From contig NZ_CP136693.1 of the NCBI RefSeq assembly GCF_032922745.1, forward strand, positions 4,464,001 to 4,528,000: 64,000 nt of DNA, in the 5' to 3' direction. Position 1 is the first letter of the stretch. Every line of letters begins with the position of its first letter. Positions 9,051-17,491 of the stretch are shown here, piece after piece. The notes beneath the pieces were generated by a model. The model ran no database searches and was not told where the DNA came from. It saw only the letters and a program-made list of their open reading frames with translations. The position numbers and the translations under genes were made by a program. The DNA comes from Marinobacter salarius. Lineage in GTDB: Bacteria > Pseudomonadota > Gammaproteobacteria > Pseudomonadales > Oleiphilaceae.

Positions 9051-10019
9051 ATGACAGCGCAGCGTATTTACGACACCGTCGCGGACGACTTCAGCCGCGT
9101 CAACGATCTGATCATCAAACGGCTTTCATCTGACGTTCCCCTGGTCGAAAAAATCGCCCAGTACATCATTGAAAGCGGCGGTAAACGCCTGAGACCATTG
9201 CTGGCATTACTTTCAAGCCGCGCGCTGGGCTATGAAAGGGACGATCACCTGAAGCTGGCTGCGGTCATCGAATTCCTGCACACCGCGACGCTCCTGCACG
9301 ATGATGTGGTGGACACCTCAGACATGCGCCGCGGCCGCAGCACCGCCAATGCCCGCTGGGGCAACGCACCCAGCGTACTGGTAGGTGATTTCCTCTACGC
9401 CCGGGCCTTCGAGATGATGGTGGAGCTCCAAAATCTGAAAATCATGGACGTGCTTTCTCACGCCACGGCCGTGATTGCCGAAGGGGAAGTCCTTCAATTG
9501 ATGAACGTTAAGAACCCGGACGTTAGCGAAGACAAGTACATGGAAGTGATTCACAACAAAACCGCCATGCTGTTCGAAGCAGCGTCCCACACCGGCGCGC
9601 TGTTGGCAGGCGCAGAGGAAGATCAGGAGCAGGCAATGAGCGCCTATGGCAAACACCTGGGCCTGGCGTTCCAACTGGTGGACGACGTACTGGATTATCG
9701 CGGCGATGCGGAAGCCATGGGCAAGAATGTTGGCGACGACCTGGCCGAGGGCAAACCCACCCTGCCACTGATTTACGCCATGGCCAACGGCAGTAATGAT
9801 GAGAAGCAGCTCATACGGCAGGCTGTCCGCAAAGGTGGACTGGAGGACCTACCCAGTATCCTCGATATCGTGAACCGTTCGGGCGCACTGGAATACACCA
9901 TGGAACGCGCGAAAGCAGAAGCCCAGGCAGCCCTCGACTGCCTGAAAGACATTCCCGAATCTGATCACCGGGATGCGCTTACGCTACTGACCGAAGTGGC
10001 GGTCGCACGGGTCAGCTGA
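9051..10019 (+). CDS. ispB: Octaprenyl/polyprenyl diphosphate synthase
   Basis: Makes the long polyprenyl side chain of ubiquinone from FPP and IPP. The first Asp-rich motif is LLHDDVVDTSDMRRG and the second is LVDDVLDYRGD, with KPTLPLIYAM after it. The ATG at 9051 (MTAQRIYDTVADDF) gives 322 residues, matching the 323 of E. coli IspB. An in-frame start at 8913 would overlap the promoter region and add 46 unlike residues. It is divergent from rplU and convergent, with a 16-bp gap, with the following reductase gene. Confidence 0.96.
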   Translation: MTAQRIYDTVADDFSRVNDLIIKRLSSDVPLVEKIAQYIIESGGKRLRPLLALLSSRALGYERDDHLKLAAVIEFLHTATLLHDDVVDTSDMRRGRSTANARWGNAPSVLVGDFLYARAFEMMVELQNLKIMDVLSHATAVIAEGEVLQLMNVKNPDVSEDKYMEVIHNKTAMLFEAASHTGALLAGAEEDQEQAMSAYGKHLGLAFQLVDDVLDYRGDAEAMGKNVGDDLAEGKPTLPLIYAMANGSNDEKQLIRQAVRKGGLEDLPSILDIVNRSGALEYTMERAKAEAQAALDCLKDIPESDHRDALTLLTEVAVARVS

Positions 10020-10035
10020 TCATCCCCAAACAGCC

Positions 10036-11037
10036 CTAGCCCTCAAAATCAGGCCCCAGCGCTTCCCGGTTGTGGGCCGATGTAAAATCCAGCCTTGGCC
10101 CCACCGGTACAATCTGCGTCGGATTGACCGTGCGCTGACTGACGTAGTAATGCCGCTTGATCTGCCGAATATCCACCGTATCCGCCACACCAGGCACTTG
10201 ATAGAGATCCCGCAGGTACCCGGAGAGCGCCGGAAAATCCGCAATTCGCTGACGATTGCATTTGAAGTGACTGAAATACACTGCGTCGAACCGAATCAAC
10301 GTGGTAAACAACCGCCAATCCGCCTCAGTCAACCGATTGCCAGCCAGATAACGCTGTTCTGAAAGGCGATCCTCCAACCAATCAAGAGACTCAAACAACG
10401 CCCCGTACGCCTCTTCGTATTTATCCTGGGCCGTCGCAAATCCGGCCTTATAAACACCATTGTTCACCGTGTGATAAACCCGCTCGTTCACCTCATCGAT
10501 CTCACCGTGAAGTTCTTCAGGGTGAAAATCCAGATCACTCCGAACGCCATCCAGCCCATCGAATGCCGAGTTAAACATGCGGATAATATCCGCCGATTCA
10601 TTACTGACAATTGTCTGCCTTTCCTTGTCCCACAGCGTCGGCACCGTCACCCGCCCGGAATAATCGGGCGCCGCCTTCAGATATACTTCGTACATGAAGC
10701 GCTTACCATTGGCCGAGTCCCGATGCGCCTCTTCATCCGGCCGAAACTCCCAGCCACTCTCAAGCATATCCGGATGCACAACCGACACCGAGATATGCTT
10801 CTCCAGCCCCTTCAGTGCCCGGAAAATCAACGTTCGATGGGCCCAGGGACACGCCATCGACACATACAGGTGATACCGGCCCGACTCCGCTGTAAAATCA
10901 CCTTCCCCAGCGGGCCCCGGCGAGCCATCCGCCGTGACCCAGTTCCGGAACCGGGCGGACTCACGCTCAAACTTGCCGCCGGTTTTCGAGGTGTCGTACC
11001 ACTGATCATGCCATTTGCCGTCGACGAGAAGTCCCAT
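10036..11037 (-). CDS. yqjG: Glutathionyl-hydroquinone reductase (YqjG/Xi-class GST)
   Basis: Reduces glutathionyl-hydroquinones, releasing hydroquinone with glutathione. The protein has 333 residues (E. coli YqjG 328). The catalytic Cys lies in the MACPWAHRTLIFRALKGL segment near residue 62, followed by family blocks such as NESADIIRMFNSAF. The start ATG at 11037 (MGLLVDGKWHDQWYD) has AGGAG nine bases upstream; a longer frame to 11100 is less likely. A LysR regulator is divergently transcribed 163 bp away and resembles E. coli YhaJ, which also sits near yqjG, so that regulator probably controls this gene (inference). Confidence 0.93.
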   Translation of the reverse strand: MGLLVDGKWHDQWYDTSKTGGKFERESARFRNWVTADGSPGPAGEGDFTAESGRYHLYVSMACPWAHRTLIFRALKGLEKHISVSVVHPDMLESGWEFRPDEEAHRDSANGKRFMYEVYLKAAPDYSGRVTVPTLWDKERQTIVSNESADIIRMFNSAFDGLDGVRSDLDFHPEELHGEIDEVNERVYHTVNNGVYKAGFATAQDKYEEAYGALFESLDWLEDRLSEQRYLAGNRLTEADWRLFTTLIRFDAVYFSHFKCNRQRIADFPALSGYLRDLYQVPGVADTVDIRQIKRHYYVSQRTVNPTQIVPVGPRLDFTSAHNREALGPDFEG

Positions 11038-11200
11038 AACCCTATACTCCTGAACCTGATGTTTTGAGAAGGCGGCTGCGATCTGACTCCGAGCCTTCAA
11101 ATTTCTGAATAAGCCTTAAATCTTTAACAGGAAGAATACCGGCCACCCTGCTACGCTCTCAAACAATCAATTCTGGCCAACACATTCAGATAATTCGAAC

Positions 11201-12112
11201 ATGCACACAGCCATCACCATAGACGCCCTCAAAGTCCTCGATGCCATCGACCGCAAAGGCAGCTTTGCCGGCGCCGCCAACGAACTCTTCCGCGTCCCTT
11301 CGGCAATCAGCTACACCGTCCAGAAGCTCGAAGAAGACCTCAACGTCGCCATCTTCGACCGCACCGGCCACCGAGCAGCCCTTACCCCAGCCGGGCGCTA
11401 TCTGCTGGAAGAGGGCCGCACCCTGCTGGAAGCTGCTGAAAACCTGGCCCACACCACCCGCCAGGTGGCCCAGGGCTGGGAAACCCGACTGCGAATCGGA
11501 TTCAACTCCCTGCTACCGGCCGAGTGCCTGTTTCCCACCGTAAAAGAGTTTTACGAACTCGGCGTGCCGGTGGAAGTGCAATTGGTAGAAGAAGTCTTCG
11601 CCGGCTCCTGGGATGCGCTGCAAAGCCGACGAATTGATCTGGTTGTGGGCGCCGATCAGGTGAGTAAACCTGCAGGCTCTTTCACCACAAAACCGTTGGG
11701 AAACATGACGTTCGTCTACGCAGTAGCACCGGACCACCCTCTGACAAGGGCCTCTCAGCCATTAAAGGAGGAGGATATTGCTCGCTTCCCCGCTGCAGTA
11801 GCTGCAGATACTTCCCGCTCCTTGCCCCCTGGCCACGCCGGCATATTCCGCCGTCAGCGAACCGTGACCGTTGCCAATATCGACCAGAAGATCGCCGTGC
11901 AAAAAACCGGCCTTGCGGTCGGATGGCTTCCGGAAGCACGCATACGCGACCAGCTAGCAGATGGCAGCCTGAAAGCACTCAGGGTTCATGAGCCCAGACA
12001 GGCCATCCAGCTTCATCTGGCCCGCCACGCCGAGGATCAGGGCAAGGCACTGATGTGGTTCTGGGAAAAGCTCGGAGACTCACCAGACATTGCCGCCTGG
12101 CTACAACCCTGA
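11201..12112 (+). CDS. LysR-family regulator, YhaJ-like
   Basis: Transcription factor of 303 residues. The N-terminal winged helix-turn-helix is about residues 6-65 (ALKVLDAIDRKGSFAGAANE, then SAISYTVQKLEEDL), followed by a substrate-binding domain with a GWETRLRIGF linker. The sequence resembles E. coli YhaJ along its length (my recollection of the family, not a search). YhaJ has been linked to sensing of aromatic compounds/quinone-like molecules; a similar effector here is inference. It is divergent from the glutathionyl-hydroquinone reductase gene and co-directional with the WS/DGAT gene, which begins 121 bp downstream. Confidence 0.88.
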   Translation: MHTAITIDALKVLDAIDRKGSFAGAANELFRVPSAISYTVQKLEEDLNVAIFDRTGHRAALTPAGRYLLEEGRTLLEAAENLAHTTRQVAQGWETRLRIGFNSLLPAECLFPTVKEFYELGVPVEVQLVEEVFAGSWDALQSRRIDLVVGADQVSKPAGSFTTKPLGNMTFVYAVAPDHPLTRASQPLKEEDIARFPAAVAADTSRSLPPGHAGIFRRQRTVTVANIDQKIAVQKTGLAVGWLPEARIRDQLADGSLKALRVHEPRQAIQLHLARHAEDQGKALMWFWEKLGDSPDIAAWLQP

Positions 12113-12233
12113 ATGACCGCCAAAAATAGTCCTGACTTCACAACACAGGCCTCCCGGGCAAAACAGCCAACAGAATAGCGGCACAGTCGTTTATACTGCC
12201 CCCACGCAAGAACCTGTGAACGGAGCTCAAACC

Positions 12234-13760
12234 ATGCGGCAGCTGTCGGAGCTGGATGCCTCATTCCTGTACCTGGAGTCCGAAACCGCCCCCATGCACA
12301 TTGGCGGCATCTATCTTTTTGATGCCCGGGAGCGCGACACCCCCCTGGCCTTCAGCACCTTTGTCGCTTATCTGCGAAGCCGGCTTCATGTGGTCCCCCT
12401 CTTCCGCCAGCGCCTGAAGGAAATACCCCTGCGGCTGGGGCGTCCCTATTGGATTGACGATCCAGACTTCAGTATCGAGCGGCACCTGGCTTATGTGAAC
12501 CTCGGCAACCACGGCAAAGTCGATAGCCTGATGGGACTGGCCTCGCGAATTCTCGAAGAACCGCTCAAACGGGATCGCCCACTGTGGCACATCACTTTTG
12601 TCGACGGATTCCAACTAGACGACGATGCAGACAGCAAAAGTTTCGCGCTCATCGTAAAACTGCATCATGCCGCCATTGATGCGTTCAGTGGCGAGGAAAT
12701 CATTGGCAAACTTCTGGAATACTCACCAAAAGCGAGAGCGATAGAAACACCGCGCCCCTGGTACCCGCAGCCGGAACCGTCGGAAGAAAGGGTTATTCTC
12801 CAGACCGGCGCAAACCTGCTGCGCAAACCCTTGCAAGTGACGTCCCTCGCCATAAGTGCCGCCGAAGCCACTGCTCGCGGGCTCATACAAAAACAGATGC
12901 GAAAGCTGCCGCTGCCGTTCCCCCTGTTTTCCGCGCCTCACAGTCCGTTTAACCGCCAGATTACCGCCAACCGCAAGATCGTTTCGGCCAGCCTGGATCT
13001 GTCCCGGCTCAAGGCCATCAAGGCGGCACTCGGTGATGTAACCCTGAACGACGTCGTCCTCGGCCTGTGCGCTGAAACACTAAGCCGCTACTTGGCCAGA
13101 AGTGACGCCACAACGGAACGCTCGCTGGTAGCGATGACACCGATTTCCGTGCGCTCAAGCAGCCTTCGTAAGGCCACCGGCAACCAGATGTCCGCCATGT
13201 TACTGGATCTGGCCACCACCGAGCCCAATCCGGCCGAACGCATTCGGCGGATACACTGGAATGCGGTGGAATCCGAGCCCTACCGTGAAGCCATTGCAGC
13301 AGACAGGCTGACAGAACTCCTACCCTCCACCATGCTGGCACTCTCCGCGAGACTGTATTCCGAACTGCAGATTGCGCAACGGTATCAGCCGGTATTCAAC
13401 CTTCCGATCACCAATGTACCCGGGCCGCAAGTGCCGCTGTACTTACAAGGTTCACGGTTGGTGAGGCAGTTCAACTCCGCCCCCCTGTTCGACAGTATGG
13501 GATTGGTGATTGTCGCAGTGAGCTATCAGGGCAGTCTGACGATCAATTTCACCCTGTGCCCCGACGTAGTGGCTGACGGCGACTCACTGCCGGAACTGCT
13601 TGAAAGCAGCCTGAAATCGATCGAGTCGGCGGCCGAGACTCTGCCGCCGTATGAAGAAGACGCGCGCGAGCACCCTGACAGTCATCCTACTCTGACTGAC
13701 GAGGCACTGAACATCATGGAAGGTGTTCTACGGAGAACGTTCAGGCGATTTCGCAACTGA
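12234..13760 (+). CDS. Wax ester synthase / diacylglycerol acyltransferase
   Basis: Acyl-CoA:alcohol/diacylglycerol acyltransferase family that makes storage wax esters or triacylglycerol at the membrane. The 508 residues start MRQLSELDASFLYLESETAP (ATG 12234, CGGAG eight bases upstream); an in-frame GTG at 12216 is less likely. Family blocks visible are PMHIGG, RPLWHITFVDGF, the active-site block KLHHAAIDAFSGEE (His144, His145, Asp149), LNDVVLGLC and NLPITNVPGP. The active-site motif departs from the usual HHxxxDG because Gly is replaced by Ala150. Both His and the Asp remain, so activity is plausible. Wax ester storage is characteristic of Marinobacter and its relatives. Confidence 0.92.
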   Translation: MRQLSELDASFLYLESETAPMHIGGIYLFDARERDTPLAFSTFVAYLRSRLHVVPLFRQRLKEIPLRLGRPYWIDDPDFSIERHLAYVNLGNHGKVDSLMGLASRILEEPLKRDRPLWHITFVDGFQLDDDADSKSFALIVKLHHAAIDAFSGEEIIGKLLEYSPKARAIETPRPWYPQPEPSEERVILQTGANLLRKPLQVTSLAISAAEATARGLIQKQMRKLPLPFPLFSAPHSPFNRQITANRKIVSASLDLSRLKAIKAALGDVTLNDVVLGLCAETLSRYLARSDATTERSLVAMTPISVRSSSLRKATGNQMSAMLLDLATTEPNPAERIRRIHWNAVESEPYREAIAADRLTELLPSTMLALSARLYSELQIAQRYQPVFNLPITNVPGPQVPLYLQGSRLVRQFNSAPLFDSMGLVIVAVSYQGSLTINFTLCPDVVADGDSLPELLESSLKSIESAAETLPPYEEDAREHPDSHPTLTDEALNIMEGVLRRTFRRFRN

Positions 13761-13809
13761 ACGGCAGTGACGAGCGGCAGACAGAGTCGCCGCCCATCAG
13801 GATTGCATA

Positions 13810-14493
13810 TTACTCGAAGGCCCAACGCAGGAACGCCCGCCTTTCTTCCTCATTGGCCTGACCCCAAAGCGACTTGAGCTCACCCAGAGTACTCACGGAG
13901 TCGGCGCTCGCGCCTCCGACACTTTCTTCTTCGCCACCAGAGCCGACGGGGGCCCTTGCAGCAGTTCGGGTGCCGGCAGGCTGGCCATCCCAGGCGCTGG
14001 CGGTGGCTACAACATTACCGGACCCATCAACCACATCAGCAGTGAAATTGTTGGCGAACGCCTCGGCATCGCTCTTGTTGGCGGGAGGCTCGAAACTGAA
14101 ACGGTAGGTATCACCCGCTTGCGCATTGATCATCACGGCCTGGGGCGCTGTTTCAACGACGTGCACTTTGGATTCGCCATTACGCACCACGCCACTCTTG
14201 GCCCAGATCGTCTTATAGGTAAACACAACCTGATTTTCGCCCGGTAAAAGCTCGTAATTCAGGGCCAGGTCATCCATTAGAAAATTACCGAGTTTGCGCC
14301 CATTCACCTGCTGCACCCGAATTTCGCCCGGGGATTCAAGAACGGCGGCCTGCGAGGAATCCACAGCGTCACCCTCCCAGGTTTGGACGTTGCTCATGGT
14401 AGAGCTGCATCCCGCGAGCAAAGCCATGGCAACAAGGCCCATTGCACCGAATTGTACTTTCTTGAAAAAGACTAAAACGTGATAGATACTCAT
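13810..14493 (-). CDS. DUF2057 (YccT-like) lipoprotein
   Basis: Predicted secreted lipoprotein of 227 residues. The start ATG at 14493 has AAGGA about seven bases upstream. The N-terminus has a hydrophobic stretch ending in lipobox LLAGC (Cys29). The mature part has the DUF2057 pattern: VNGRKLG, LLPGENQVVFTYKTIW and DTYRFSFEPP. Ser/Gly/Ala-rich residues follow before a C-terminal LWGQANEEERRAFLRWAF block. The function of this family is not established. It stands alone, convergent with the WS/DGAT gene (49-bp gap) and divergent from the small DUF6316 gene. Confidence 0.82.
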   Translation of the reverse strand: MSIYHVLVFFKKVQFGAMGLVAMALLAGCSSTMSNVQTWEGDAVDSSQAAVLESPGEIRVQQVNGRKLGNFLMDDLALNYELLPGENQVVFTYKTIWAKSGVVRNGESKVHVVETAPQAVMINAQAGDTYRFSFEPPANKSDAEAFANNFTADVVDGSGNVVATASAWDGQPAGTRTAARAPVGSGGEEESVGGASADSVSTLGELKSLWGQANEEERRAFLRWAFE

Positions 14494-14763
14494 GCTATAT
14501 CCTTGTGCTGTTCGCCAGCGTCCACTGGCGGATAATCACTTGTGGTTGAAAGGCATTTTGAAGAGTGGCCGAGCCAAGGGCAAGACATGCAGCCTGTTTA
14601 CAGTAACCCGATGACACTCCGGTTACGAGGAAGGCATCAAGTCTACCCAAAAAATGTAAAAAAATGTTGAATTCGACAGGAATTGATTTAATTTTAAACA
14701 GTCAGAGAATTGAAATAGCGCCCACCCGGTGTCACAAATGCACCGAAGGGCTCAGGAGACAAC

Positions 14764-14967
14764 ATGGATACCCAACGTCGGTCCGGAGAAAACGGCCCCG
14801 CACCGTTCCGAAGCAGTCGGTTCTTCTGCGTCGGGAGCAAGTGGTATTTCACTACCCGGGAGGGCTTCGACAGCGGTCCCTTTGCCTCCCGACAACGCGC
14901 AGAAACCGGCCTCAGACGTTTCCTGCATGTTGTGCGACTTCTTCCGGAAGAGCAACAGGTCCACTGA
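14764..14967 (+). CDS. Small DUF6316-type protein
   Basis: A 67-residue protein beginning MDTQRRSGENGPAPFRSSRF. An AGGAG Shine-Dalgarno lies seven bases before the ATG at 14764. The block FFCVGSKWYFTTREGFDSGP followed by FASRQRAE matches, from memory, the DUF6316 family of small Pseudomonas/Marinobacter proteins; the family name is not confirmed by search. The aromatic/Gly pattern (YFTTREG...GPF) looks like a short beta-hairpin fold. No function is known. It is convergent with pgpA, 31 bp away. A possible promoter is TTGAAT at 14667 with TAATTT 16 bp further on. Confidence 0.75.
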   Translation: MDTQRRSGENGPAPFRSSRFFCVGSKWYFTTREGFDSGPFASRQRAETGLRRFLHVVRLLPEEQQVH

Positions 14968-14998
14968 TCTGGACGGTCCTCCAGTCTCAGAACGATGT

Positions 14999-15526
14999 TC
15001 AGACAATGATCGGCATCAACCACCGGTCGATGGCGAGCAGGCACAGTAATGCCATGAACCCCGCCACGACATCGTCCACCATGATACCCAGCCCGCCCGG
15101 CAAATACTCATCCAACCAACTGATGGGCCAGGGCTTGAGCACGTCGAAAAGCCGGAACAATGTGAAGGCCATCAGAACGCCGTAAATGTTGTCCGGGAAA
15201 AGCCCCAGCGCAATCCACATGCCCACAAATTCGTCCCAGACGATGCCCCCATGGTCATGAACCTTGAGATCTTCTGCCGTCTTGCCACACAGCCAGATCC
15301 CAACCACGAAGGCCAGCAGGACAATCGCCCAGTAAGCGACGGGCGGCAACCAGGCAAAACAGAACCAGAGGGGAATCGCCGCGAGACTGCCCCAGGTACC
15401 AGGCGCCCTGGCAGCGGTACCACTGCCAAATCCAAACGCCAACAGGTGGACCGGATTACGAAGAAACCCTGGCGGCAGTAGTGCTTCAGTGAATTCCGGT
15501 TCCTGGAGGTTATTGTCGCTGCTCAT
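14999..15526 (-). CDS. pgpA: Phosphatidylglycerophosphatase A
   Basis: Inner-membrane phosphatase that dephosphorylates phosphatidylglycerophosphate to phosphatidylglycerol. The 175 residues show the family motifs ARAPGTWGSLAAIPLW, GGIVWDEFVGMWIAL, LFRLFDVLKPWP and DDVVAGF, with several hydrophobic helices. It is the last gene of the nusB-thiL-pgpA run, starting 3 bp after the thiL stop, so co-translation is likely. Confidence 0.95.
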   Translation of the reverse strand: MSSDNNLQEPEFTEALLPPGFLRNPVHLLAFGFGSGTAARAPGTWGSLAAIPLWFCFAWLPPVAYWAIVLLAFVVGIWLCGKTAEDLKVHDHGGIVWDEFVGMWIALGLFPDNIYGVLMAFTLFRLFDVLKPWPISWLDEYLPGGLGIMVDDVVAGFMALLCLLAIDRWLMPIIV

Positions 15527-15529
15527 GAA

Positions 15530-16480
15530 TCAGTTCCTGAAATGATCGTATCCTCCCGCTGAGAGGTTCTCGATATGATCCCCCCAGTCAATGGTCACAC
15601 CCTCCCCGGCAACGACTTCGCCAATAACGGTCAACTCACGCCGGACATCCTCGGGGAGGATAGCCCAAACCTGTGGAGGCAGCGTAACGCATAACTCGTA
15701 ATCGTCTCCGGCATTCAATGCCAGGCCAGCAGCAGACTGGCCCACAAGGCGCTTCAGGTGTTGCGACAGTGGCAGCCGACTCGCATCGATACTGGCCGCA
15801 ACTCCAGAGGCCTCAAGGATATGCCCCAGGTCTGCCACCAGGCCGTCAGATACATCCACGGCTGCAGTGGCGTACCCCCGAAGAGCCCTGCCAAGCACCA
15901 GCCTGGGCTCTGGAAAGTGGTATCTTCGCAGGACCGCCTGCACGTCCGGCCCGGGATCATCATTCTCAAGGTGATCCAATGCCGCTCCTGCCTCTCCCAG
16001 CATTCCGGAAACACAAATGTAATCCCCCACCTGGGCTCCAGACCTCAGGATGCCCCCACCTTTCGGTACCGTACCGTGAACCTGCATGCTCAGGGTCAAT
16101 GGGCCACGCGTGGTGTCGCCGCCAGCCAGCGACAGCCCAAAGCGTCTCGCCGCACTTGCCAGTCCGTGCGCATAGGCGCTCAGCCAGTCTGGATCAGCAT
16201 CGGGAAGGGTCAACGCGAGGGTAAAACACACCGGATCGGCCCCCATGGCGGCGAGATCACTCGCAGCCACGGCAAGGCTTCGCCAGCCCAGCTTTTCAGG
16301 ATCGTAGTGGTGGGGAAAATGCACGCCCTCGACCAGGGCGTCCACCGAAAAGACCAGGTCCAGGCCTGGCTCAACACGCTGAATGGCGCAGTCGTCACCG
16401 GGGCCCAGCAGAACCGAGGAGGCATTTCCGACCTCGGCGATGGGAAAGAAATAACGGCGGATCAGCTCGAATTCACCCAT
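15530..16480 (-). CDS. thiL: Thiamine-monophosphate kinase
   Basis: Phosphorylates thiamine monophosphate to thiamine diphosphate. The protein has 316 residues. The N-terminus has MGEFELIRRYFFP, the Mg-ATP motif LLGPGDDCAI, SVDALVEGVHF, and ASDLAAMGADP; LAGGDTTRGP and DVSDGLVADLGHI follow. It lies 3 bp downstream of nusB and 3 bp upstream of pgpA, a tight operon. Nothing is unusual in the sequence. Confidence 0.96.
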   Translation of the reverse strand: MGEFELIRRYFFPIAEVGNASSVLLGPGDDCAIQRVEPGLDLVFSVDALVEGVHFPHHYDPEKLGWRSLAVAASDLAAMGADPVCFTLALTLPDADPDWLSAYAHGLASAARRFGLSLAGGDTTRGPLTLSMQVHGTVPKGGGILRSGAQVGDYICVSGMLGEAGAALDHLENDDPGPDVQAVLRRYHFPEPRLVLGRALRGYATAAVDVSDGLVADLGHILEASGVAASIDASRLPLSQHLKRLVGQSAAGLALNAGDDYELCVTLPPQVWAILPEDVRRELTVIGEVVAGEGVTIDWGDHIENLSAGGYDHFRN

Positions 16481-16483
16481 CGC

Positions 16484-16960
16484 TCAGCGGGGACGGGTCT
16501 CGGCCAGTCTCAGGCGTTGACTGAGCTTGTCCAGAAGGCTGTTGACGAACTTATGGCCTTCGGTACCACCAAACCTCTTGGCCATCTCGATGCCTTCGTT
16601 GATCACTACTTTGTATGGAACGTCCAGTCGATGTTTGAGCTCGTATGCACCCAGGCGCACGATCGCCAGTTCGATGGCATCCACCTCATGGATCGGGCGA
16701 TCGAGGAATGGCTCCAACAGACGGTCTAACTCAGCCTGCTCCCGGTGAACCCCCCGGAGGAGATCGCGGAAATAGGCCGCATCTACCTTCGACATGTCGT
16801 TGTCGACGATGAATTCGGATTCGATATCGGTGATCGAGCTCTTGCTGAAGTGTCGCTGGTAAAGGCCTTGCATCGCAAGAGCCCGGGCTCTGCGTTTATC
16901 GCCTGCCTTAGGTTGGCCCGCAGGGGCCGGTTGCGCGGCACTGTCTTCCGATGCGCTCAT
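16484..16960 (-). CDS. nusB: Transcription antitermination factor NusB
   Basis: RNA-binding factor that acts with NusE (S10) at boxA in rRNA antitermination. It has 158 residues; the conserved core starts RRARALAMQGLYQ and ends FVNSLLDKLSQRLR. The first 20 residues are an Ala/Pro-rich extension. Its ATG overlaps the ribH stop by one base (TAATG on the minus strand), consistent with translational coupling. Confidence 0.95.
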   Translation of the reverse strand: MSASEDSAAQPAPAGQPKAGDKRRARALAMQGLYQRHFSKSSITDIESEFIVDNDMSKVDAAYFRDLLRGVHREQAELDRLLEPFLDRPIHEVDAIELAIVRLGAYELKHRLDVPYKVVINEGIEMAKRFGGTEGHKFVNSLLDKLSQRLRLAETRPR

Positions 16961-17436
16961 TATTCACCCAGCTTTTTGAAGAGGCTGACCATTTCCAGGG
17001 CCGTAATCGCCGCTTCGGCGCCTTTGTTACCGGCTTTGGTACCGGCCCGCTCGATTGCCTGCTCGATGGAATCGACCGTTAACACGCCGAACGTCACCGG
17101 CACATCCGTTTCGAGACTAACCGCACCCAGACCGCTGGAGGCTTCGCCTGCCACATAGTCGAAATGTGGTGTACCACCCCGAATAACCGCACCCAGCGCA
17201 ACAATCGCATCGTGGTTGCCGGTTTCCGCCACACGCTTGACCGCAAGTGGCATCTCATAGGCGCCGGGAACCCGTACGATCGTGATATCGGAATCGGCGA
17301 TACCGTGACGACGCAGGGTATCAACCGCACCCTCCACCAGGCTCTCAACCACAAAACCGTTGAAACGACCGACAACCAGTGCGTATTTACCGCTGCAGTG
17401 AGTGAAATCGCCTTCTATTACTTTAATGTCTGCCAT
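16960..17436 (-). CDS. ribH: 6,7-dimethyl-8-ribityllumazine synthase
   Basis: Condenses the RibA/RibD-derived pyrimidine with 3,4-dihydroxy-2-butanone 4-phosphate to form lumazine. The 158 residues begin MADIKVIEGDF (ATG 17436); an in-frame start 21 bases upstream is less likely. Family motifs GRFNGFVVESLVEGA, RVPGAYEMPLA and GAVIRGGTPHFDYVAGEAS are present. It lies 55 bp downstream of ribBX. Confidence 0.97.
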   Translation of the reverse strand: MADIKVIEGDFTHCSGKYALVVGRFNGFVVESLVEGAVDTLRRHGIADSDITIVRVPGAYEMPLAVKRVAETGNHDAIVALGAVIRGGTPHFDYVAGEASSGLGAVSLETDVPVTFGVLTVDSIEQAIERAGTKAGNKGAEAAITALEMVSLFKKLGE

Positions 17437-17491
17437 GCATGGCTCCTTCATTGGCAACCCCGTCGTTACGATACGGGGCTGCCGGGGTTCA

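Noticed and set aside
11038..11200. Possible LysR operator (TTGAGAAGGC ... GCCTTCAA) between yqjG and the LysR gene
   Set aside because: The half-sites are unequal by two bases and no clear T-N11-A box stands out; not strong enough to list.
14664..15185. 173-codon plus frame overlapping the DUF6316 gene
   Set aside because: Overlaps both the DUF6316 gene and pgpA; its sequence has no domain, while the 67-codon frame has a strong ribosome-binding site.
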